This document shows, piece by piece, positions 56,310 to 64,000 of a DNA stretch of 64,000 bases. The position numbers and the translations under genes are program-made. The stretch spans positions 3,554,136 to 3,618,135 of the forward strand of contig NC_073746.1 of assembly GCF_029784135.1 (NCBI RefSeq). Direction: 5' to 3'. Position 1 is the stretch's first letter; each line of letters starts with the position of its first letter. This stretch comes from Toxorhynchites rutilus septentrionalis (Eukaryota; Arthropoda; Insecta; Diptera; Culicidae). Below the pieces are notes generated by a model, which was not told the DNA's origin, made no database searches, and saw only the letters and a list, made by a program, of their open reading frames with translations.

Positions 56310-58929
56310 AAAAAACTGTTGAACACACCGGATGGTGATGGCATCAGCCGTAGTTCGGTGAACGTGAGCGTGTGCAAGGTGAGTAGTGCTTTCAACCTGA
56401 CCATCGCGCCACAACCGGTGCGCACAACAAACTCCAACGGGATGTATTCAAAACAAACCGAGCAAACCAGAACCGAACAAAATGCCCCCGTTTGTGTGGA
56501 TGTGTGCGTGTGTGTGAGTGAGTGTGTGCAGAAGAAGCCAAAGTTTTACGACTGCACATTCTATTCTTCCGCAGCAAGCTGTTTCCGGCCAGAACTCTAC
56601 TCTCGCAAGGTATCGTAATTCATGGTCCAAAGAAATTGACGCGAGCGGAGGTAAGCGTCAGCTGCTCCTCACCTAATATGTTAACAGGAGCGAAGGAACA
56701 ACCAAGCAAACAAAGAAAAAAAAATAACTTAAGGTAAGTTCTTGGAACCAATCTAGCGTATAGAGTAAATAGCATTACATTTAATTTAATAAACGAATCA
56801 TTCCAAGTATAACAAGACAAGTGCATTTGAGTTTGCCCTAGTTTTTCACGTTCTCCTGCCATAAGTTTGCTAGTGTTTCAGCAAGGCACAGGATAACAGC
56901 AGCAGTATTGTTTGAGTGCAGAGGGATGTTTTAAACAGGTTTTAATTGGAGTGCTTCCTCGCTCGTTTCACACACGAAATGATTCGCTGTAAATATTATA
57001 ATGATTGCAATGTTTGCTAATAAAAAAAATTCAAACATTGAGTACCATTGAGGCTTTCTTCAAAACTTTCCTGATCATTTAATATGTTCCACTTTCGCAG
57101 TCACTTGAGGTATATTGCATTTCGCGCGTAATTGTTATGATGATGCCATCCGAAGCGATTCAATTGGGGCGGGAAATCCTCGTCTCAAATTTCGCTCGTT
57201 GTCAGCGGGACGAAACCATTAGGGCTTCGAACAAATCTAATGAATCATTCCGTGTCTATTGTCGTTATCGTTTATTTCCTCCCCCAGTGATGTCATTTAT
57301 TTTTCCTGGCAGCTTCCGCCACGATTCCTGCATCTCTCCGACAGGAGGAAAGAGCGCTGTGCTTCGGTTATTGATGCGCTATAATGCGATATTAATAAAT
57401 CATACGAAGAATAAACGCTGCCGGATGGATGGCATTGCGATGACAGAAGCCATGGGTACGCACTTTCCCAAAAGGACACAGGGACGGCAAAAAGACGAAA
57501 CGTCCTTAAACGTCCCACTGCTCTTCCCGAGACTGGCTGGCGGTGGGAATTTCGGCGATGTTTGTACAATGTGACAGGAAAAAAAAACGAAGTCCAAAGA
57601 GATGCCACCGAAAATTATGTTTTCTGTACTGCTGGGATGAAAAATGGAACGATTAAAAGATGGGCGATAATTTCGGGAGAACAAAGATGTTTCCCGGGTC
57701 TCCGTAAACAATGGGTGAAACATTATTCGAGCGATGGGGAATTTATGTTTCTTTTGGATATATCGAATATTTCTCATTTTAGGGAAGGACATTAGAGGAA
57801 GGTCAAGCAGGTTAAATTTATTGGAATGTTTCCTCATATGATTAATAAGCACTGGTTTAATATGCCTATAATTGTAAACAATATAAACAAAAATATAAAC
57901 AATAGAAACATCTTTTAACATCGAGTTTTGTTTAAATTTTATAAAGGTTGCACTCTGTTCGCGATCCACAGCGCGAAAGAGGAGCAAATATCAAAAAAGT
58001 TAGATTCCCAATTCCACCCCTATCCTTTCCCCATCCAAGCTTCTCTCAACCTTCCGAAATGCAATGTGTGGTGACGACACAACGACAGACATCAGCAAAT
58101 ATCGACACACAGCATGAAACGCATACAAAGAAATATGTGTATACAATCCGAGATGGAAAATGAAAGGTGGGAAGATGTTAAAATCTGTGACGTCACATAT
58201 TTTGTTTATGTATACGACGTTTCTTATAATAGTCCACTACATAGGAAAAGTGTTATTATTATAAGCAGATGAATTGAACAAACTAGTTTTTTTTTCATAA
58301 ATCAATGCCAGCGTTCAAAATCATAAGGGCTGAGATTTAGCAGAAACTGAAATTTCAGTACTATTGAGGTGTTCTAAACTTAATTTCAATTCAATTTTAC
58401 TTCTCGTTACGTCTACCCAAAACGTAAATGAACAAAGTCAGAGTCACAGAATCTTTTGTTCTTTTGCCAAAGAAACATTTAACAGTGCATAGAAAAAATG
58501 GTTGAAAGTTTTTTTCATGTAAAATGCACTTGAAAAATAAATTTAATTGACTCCGTATGACCTAGATTGAGACGAAAAGTTTTCCGCTTGCGTCTTTGTT
58601 TTAGACAAATGAAGTGTTCAGAACCCTAATTGTGAAAAAAAGTAATAACTATTGGTGACAAGAGATAAAATTCCATGAAGTTGCTCTAAAATCCAAACAT
58701 GGTAGACATTAAAATTTAAATTAAAATATTTCTGATAAAAGATGAAATCAAGAAAAAAAAACATTTTAGTTCGTGACATGTTCTGTTTTTTTATAATGCG
58801 AAAAATATTTTTTGGAAACATGTTATTAGTTTCTGTATATCCTCTGACAACGTTATTCGTTGACACATTCAATTTTGTACCATTTGAGTAACTGACTGGT
58901 ATGCCTGCTATGTGAACTTCCTATCTTCC
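56310..58929. other. 2.6 kb without a defended gene
   Basis: About 56,315-57,600 has balanced composition and looks single-copy. One exon-like piece with a GTGAGT donor at 56,387 is noted in the findings but not called. About 58,420-58,615 is the dispersed repeat also seen at 11,528. The remainder is AT-rich. Confidence 0.4.
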
Positions 58930-59686
58930 TGGCTAATAATACAATAAAAGTTTAACACAACCAAGACTCGTGAATCTTCTCACCTTCTATTCTTCATCTC
59001 GCATACAATCGATCACTACCAATGTCATATCCTTCATTACGATTCCAACCTTTGTAGAAGTAGCATCGCAAATAAACCATCAGTGTTTTTATAAGTACTC
59101 CTAGTGTTTAAATTTCCAAGTGTTGTGATTTCCCAATATTGAACGAAGACTTATAACATGTTAAATTTGCAAAAAAAAAAGAAATCAAAAACAATTCTGG
59201 ACGTTTCTGGTCAATTGTTAGCTTCAAACGGTTCATTGGTTGTGTTCGAACTGCAATGGCCGAGTAAAACTTCTCTGTAGCGGATTTTCTCTAATGCGCT
59301 CAAAGCTAAAACATATTTATTTTTAAATTAGTTTTAATAAATTATGAACTAATGCTTACATTTTTAGTTTTATCTTCTCCGACACTATTTTATCTTCTCC
59401 GACACGAGCTTAAATAGCCTTTGCCTATATGCCTGTCGCCTGTGATGTTTGCTCGAATTGATTCAATTTCTTTAATTTAATTCAATATAATTTTACCTTC
59501 AGTTCAATCAAATCTTTGCACCACCTAAAATTGGAAAAGTTCTGGAAGCTACTCGTGTATTCTACAGAGAGAAAATCACTTCAATACTGACGTTTTTCAT
59601 AACGCCTACCTAGACTATTAATTGGTGAACAACGGAATTCGTGAAACAAATCTCAGTCTACTAGATATTTCAGCGCGGTTCTAACA
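58930..59686 (-). mobile_element. Probable 3' LTR of the Bel/Pao element (outer end uncertain)
   Basis: On the minus strand a purine-rich tract (TATGGGCTGGGGAG, 59,687-59,700) is followed at 59,686 by TGTTAGAACCG, the expected LTR start. The LTR-like sequence runs to about 58.93 kb, where it resembles the fragment at 7.67 kb. The exact end, target duplication and partner LTR are not visible. A block near 59,200-59,245 also occurs at about 12,000-12,050, so another repeat may be nested inside. Confidence 0.55.
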
Positions 59687-59713
59687 CTCCCCAGCCCATA
59701 AACCCTGTCCGCA

Positions 59714-60610
59714 TTACTCTTGTGTAAGGCCAGCAGGTTTATCTCCTAGCTCCAGAATCGCTAGTTTAGCCACAGGTCTTCGAAAGCATCCATTAGTGGT
59801 CCTAACCAAGGCTTGACGAATACGACCATCCTGTCCGATGAATACTTCGTCTACGATGCCCCTGATACTTGTACCTCCTTTACCATCATCCATCACTAAT
59901 ACTAAGTCTCCTACTTTCAGTGTCCGGCTATCCTCGTACCACCTACTACGCACCAACGGTCCCAAAACTTATTGGCTAGTACTTGCGTTCGCTTGTAACT
60001 ACTTCTAAGTTCTTCCGCCATCGAAATCGGTACTTGGAATGGGTGATGCTGTCCAGATGAGTTTCCATGGAGGAAATGGTTTGGTGTTATAGTATCCAGT
60101 TCGTTGTCTTCTGTTCCGGAGTATGTCAGCGGGCGAGAATTTATTATATGTTCTGCTTCGGCCAATGTCGTCATCAAGATGTCGTCGTTCATTTTACGCC
60201 CATCACTCAACGAGACCAGGGCTTCCTTGACTGATCTTACCATCCGCTCCCACACTCCACCCATGTAGGGAGCAGAAGGCGGGTTAAAGTTCCACTTTGT
60301 TCTGGCATCAGTGAAGGTGTCGGCACACTCCCTATCTATCCGTTTCAACTGTTCCTTAAGTTCACAACTGGCTCCCTGAAAATTCGTGCCATTGTCCGTG
60401 AATATTTCGATCGGCGATCCACGGCGTCGGATGAATCGTCGGATGGCAAGTATGCACGATTCTGTGCTGAGACTGAAAGCTATTTCGCAGTGTACGGCTC
60501 TTCTCAACTAAACAAGTGAACAATGCCACATACCGCTTTTCAGTACGTCTGCCTACGGTTACATCGATTGGTCCGCAATAATCCAATCCTACGTAGCTGA
60601 AAGCTCGAAC
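59714..60610 (-). pseudogene. Bel/Pao integrase, broken into frames
   Basis: Three successive frames together give an integrase. From about 60,605: FSYVGLDYCGPIDVTVGRR (first catalytic Asp). From 60,507 to 59,917: the core with FTDNGTNF (second Asp) and PYMGGVWERMVRSVKEAL (Glu). From 59,965 to 59,714: the C-terminal region with LKVGDLVLVMDD. The enzyme class inserts retroelement cDNA. At least two frameshifts (near 60.50 and 59.95 kb), plus a frame change at about 60.6 kb relative to the upstream ORF, disable it. Confidence 0.85.
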
Positions 60611-62845
60611 ATATGCATTCGTTGTATGGGTAACGGTGCCATTCGGGGAATAACAGGTTTACATCTGCGTAATTTACAAACTAAACAGTCGATGATAACT
60701 CTTCCAACCACCGCTCGTAGCTTCGGAACGAAGAACGCTTGTCGAATTTCATTGACAACTATTTCCTTCGAAGCGTGTCCATATCGCACATGGAAGTCCT
60801 CCACGATCTTCTTGGTTATCACGTGGTCTCTTGGGAGTATTACTGGAAAGCGAATGCTGCTTGCAGCAAAACTCGCTGCTGCTGTTCTGCCCTCCATCCG
60901 TATGATGCAATCTTCGTCTAAAAAGGGTGACATCTTATACAAAGGGCTCGATTTTTCGATACGTATCCATTGATCCGATGCGACGTCCTTATTTCTCTTC
61001 AGAATCTTCACTTCGTCCGCAAATTTATCTGCCTGAGCCATTCGCCAAAGCAGATGTTCCGCTTTACACAGTTCTTCTTGCTGGATCGCCACGTGTACAG
61101 CCGGAATAATCGCCTTCCGCCCATCATCGATACTGATTGCTTCAATTGGAAGCCCCTTCCATTTTCGTTTGCAATTTGAAATGAAACGGTACACTGTCGC
61201 TATTGTCCTCAACAATACTTTCCATTTTGAAATTCGAGTCACATCGATGATTGCTTCCGGTAAGACAATATGATGGAACAAGTAGCACGGCTTCAGTTCA
61301 TCAGGTACCAACAATTTCGTTTTGGGCTGCTCCGGCCATGATTCCATGGGTTCGTGTAAAAATGGTGGACCTAGAAACCATCGACACTCCGGATCTACTG
61401 TTGTTCCAGAACCCCACTTAGTTAAATCGTCGGCGATGTTCATTCTTGATGGGACGTATCTCCATGCAGCGATGTCTGTCGTGTGCAGAATTTCAGCAAC
61501 TCGGTGTGCCACATACGGTTTGTATTTACGACTATCAGAGCGTATCCATGATAAAACTGTCGTAGAATCCACCCACAAAAACTGTTCTTGAATTGAAACC
61601 GGAAGACTTGTCTTGAGAACATTCATCAGTCTTGCCCCAATAACCGCAGCTTGTAGCTCCAATTGAGGTGTTGATGTCAGTTTCAGTGGAGCTACTTTAG
61701 CCTTAGATCCAACTAGCGCACATCGAATTTCGTCCCTCACAAGATATCGTAGATAAGCTACACAACCATAAGCGTCTTCGCCTGCATCCGAGAATATATG
61801 CAATTGAATTGCTCGTATATCGTTAATCGATTCGTCACCGAAGAAACAACGCGGAATTCTAACTTTTTCGATGTCTGATAGTAGCTTCGTCCAACCTAGC
61901 CAACGCCCGAAGAGTTCGTCCGTCACAGACTGATCCCATTTGGTTCTACTTCTCCAAGTCTCCTGGATTATTATTCTTCCGTGAATCAACAGCGGTGAGA
62001 GAAATCCTATTGGGTCAAAAAAACTCATGACACACTGCAGGATAATTCGCTTCGTTGGTCGGATACTGTTGGTGAGATACGGCAGTAGTTTGTCATTTAG
62101 TCCCATAGTGAAGGTGAACACATCTTCTTCTGGTTTCCACAGCAAACCCAATACACGTTCGGATTCTAATGTTTTATCGTAGCTGAGCGTTTTCGTTGAC
62201 TTTCCGTGTTCTCCCAATGCTGCAAGTACTTTAGGTGAATTGCTCACCCAATTGCGGATTTCGAATCCTCCCAATGAGTGAACATAACGCACATCCACTG
62301 CTCGTTGAATTGCCTCCTCTTCAGTGTCTGCACTGTCAAAATAATCATCGACATAGTGCCGATTGATGATTGCATTTGCAGCATCCGGAAATTGATCAGC
62401 ATGTTCGCGAGCGTTGGCATCTTTTGTGAAATGAGCGTTACATGGCGAGCATTTGGCTCCAAATATGACTACATCCATCACATAGATATCAGGAGTACAG
62501 GATGAGTCCAGCCGAAATAGAAATTTTTGGAATCGCTTATCTGGCTCCCGCATCATGATCTGCAAGAACAATTCTCTAATGTCTCCTCCAAATCCTATTC
62601 GTCGACCTCGAAAGCAGTTCAGAATTTCTAACAATGAAACCAACATGTCCGGGCCCTTGAGCAGCATGTCATTGAGGGATATTCAACCTGCCTTCGCTGC
62701 TGCGTCCAACGTCAGTCGAATCTTTCCCGGTTTCTTGGTGTTGGTTACCACATTCAATGGTAAATACCACGCTTTGCCAGGCTCTATTCTGGAGATCTCT
62801 TCTGATGTTGCTTTGTGAGCGTACCCCTTCTCGATGTTTTCAGTC
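60589..62845 (-). pseudogene. Bel/Pao reverse transcriptase and RNase H
   Basis: The open part runs 62,667-60,589 (692 residues). Upstream, 62,840-62,670 continues the RT N-terminus (EKGYAHKATSEEISRIEPGK, KPGKIRLTLDAAAKA) but ends in a TGA near 62,685. RT motifs are GDIRELFLQI and YVDDYFDS. RNase H motifs follow (FSDAGEDAYGCVAYL, WVDSTTVLSWI). An integrase zinc-binding region with HVRYGHAS and CLVCKLRR closes the ORF. The frame also shifts by one base relative to the protease frame at about 62.84 kb. The domain order is that of Bel/Pao elements. Confidence 0.88.
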
Positions 62846-64000
62846 CTCAATTGCATGCCACACTTTCTCTCGCAAGTCCGGTTCTCTCTTGAATCGCTTC
62901 TCCAAGCCCTGAAGCCGGCGATACGCCATATGGTAGCTGTCAGGAAGATTTATATCGTCTAGTTTCCACAGCATACCTGTTTCAAACCCAGCTCCTATTC
63001 TAACGGTAGTTGTCTCCAACATGCTTCGAGCCCTTCGGTCCTCATCAGATTCAACACGATATGGACAATTAATCCCGGCTTCTTCCATTGTGAAATAGTT
63101 TTTCAACACTTGATCCATTACTTCGTCACACTGATGTATTCCGCAATAGTCGTCTCTTGTCGCATTGCATCCTGGCCCGGAAATCGTCCACCCCAGCTTG
63201 CAACGCAATCCAACTGGTTCACCTGCTTTGCCAATTCTTGATTCGATAGGTGCTATTAGATCCATATTGTCCAACCCGATCAATATTGTCGGTTCAGCAT
63301 TTTTGAAATCAGCAACGAACAAATCTTGCAGATGTTGGAACTTACGAATCACCTCTCCGAAACTCGTGCTCTGTCTTGGCAAATTCAAATGTTCGATGGT
63401 GTGCACGTCTTTTAATGGATACTGTTCAGACAACCCTTTTCCAGCTACGGTCAAATTAACCCGCATCGATGTCTTCTCGGTTCGAGTCACCCCCGATGTC
63501 CACTTCAAATCTAGAGGCCTAACGGTTCCTTTAAGTCCTAGCTTCATTGCCACGTCTTTTTCCAATAACGTTTTGGATGAACCCTCATCGAGAAAAGCGT
63601 ACGTGTCGACACGCTTGTTCCCGTTAATCAGTGAGACCGGTATGACGCGAAATGTAACGAAAGACGTCGATATCTTATGGTGCACCATGCAGCTCGATTC
63701 CTCCCCGCTATCAGATCGATGCAACAGGTAATGATGTTTGCCGTTACAACCTGCTACATTGCACTGGAACTTGTTCCGGCATCGCATGTTACCGTGATTG
63801 TAAAGACACAAGGCACAAAGCTTCCGGGTTTGCACCAGTCGAAGACGTTGCGGGAGAGACAGCTTTTTAAACTCCTCACAGTTGCGCACTCGATGCCCCG
63901 GCTTGGAGCATATCGCACATGGCTTGTCATCCTTCACAACCGAAGAACCTGGTTTGGAATTGCCTCCTGGTACCATCTCCGTGCCATTATGAGTGTGCAC
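62840..64000 (-). pseudogene. Bel/Pao gag zinc knuckles and aspartic protease, 5' end outside the window
   Basis: The frame is open from the window edge to a TGA at 62,840. It carries a CCHC knuckle (CAICSKPGHRVRNC), a second Cys/His cluster (CALCLYNHGNMRC to HHYLLH), then a retroviral-type A17 protease with active-site AFLDEGSSKTLL and downstream ILIGLDNMDLI. The first visible Met is unlikely to be the start. It shows no internal break, but the downstream frameshift would separate it from the RT, so the element as a whole is inactive. Confidence 0.85.

Noticed and set aside
56392..56630. Overlapping plus and minus ORFs around a TGTGTG stretch
   Set aside because: These are low-complexity translations without domains.
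1..64000. CRISPR array, operon or bacterial-type features
   Set aside because: Gene structure and TE content are those of an insect nuclear genome. The tandem arrays lack the spacer-repeat pattern.

Overview
The window looks like a TE-rich insect chromosome, most likely a culicine mosquito. The evidence is the mix of parts: an intron-less kekkon-type LRR/Ig receptor gene, two mosquito-type Tc1/mariner elements with a DD37E-like transposase, Bel/Pao and I-like retrotransposons, tRNA-derived SINEs, and very AT-rich DNA full of foldback elements. The assignment is inferred from family content only; no species-specific marker was seen. I found one convincing host protein-coding gene. Everything else I can name is mobile DNA, its relics, or unannotatable AT-rich sequence.

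Layout. 1-7.5 kb: kekkon-like gene on the minus strand (CDS 1723-4182), its 3' flank to the left and its promoter/5' UTR region to the right. 7.5-15.8 kb: AT-rich DNA with dispersed repeats and a large inverted-repeat element. 15.8-18.9 kb: a cluster of non-autonomous DNA elements (piggyBac-like with TTAA ends, a Helitron with 143-bp internal repeats, a small MITE). 21.9-28.1 kb: transposon ends, a SINE with target-site duplication (TSD), foldbacks, and a TIR element carrying a 94-bp tandem array. 31.5-34.4 kb: an old reverse-transcriptase relic split by three later insertions (SINE, I-like LINE, SINE), each with a visible TSD. 34.5-38 kb: nested palindromes. 38.4-39.7 kb: a DD37E mariner with three stops. 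42.2-45.2 kb: a 3-kb non-coding insertion bounded by a 22-bp direct repeat. 45.6-49.1 kb: a 1.8-kb long inverted repeat interrupted by a second I-like LINE. 49.5-52.6 kb: a SINE, an unassigned ORF with a perfect palindrome, and a second mariner with well-matched TIRs. 53.9-56.3 kb: a TIR element carrying two histone H2A pseudogenes and two histone 3' stem-loops. 58.9-64 kb: a degenerate Bel/Pao retrotransposon on the minus strand, running off the right edge.

The kekkon gene is the only functional gene I can defend. The most unusual object is the element at 53,886-56,309. Its terminal inverted repeats and roughly 280-bp right end are shared with the element at 26,854-28,093. Its interior holds H2A-derived sequence with histone-type stem-loops on both strands and a TATA box, which points to capture of a genomic histone cluster segment rather than of an mRNA copy. 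Homology calls come from reading the sequence by eye; none was checked by database search.
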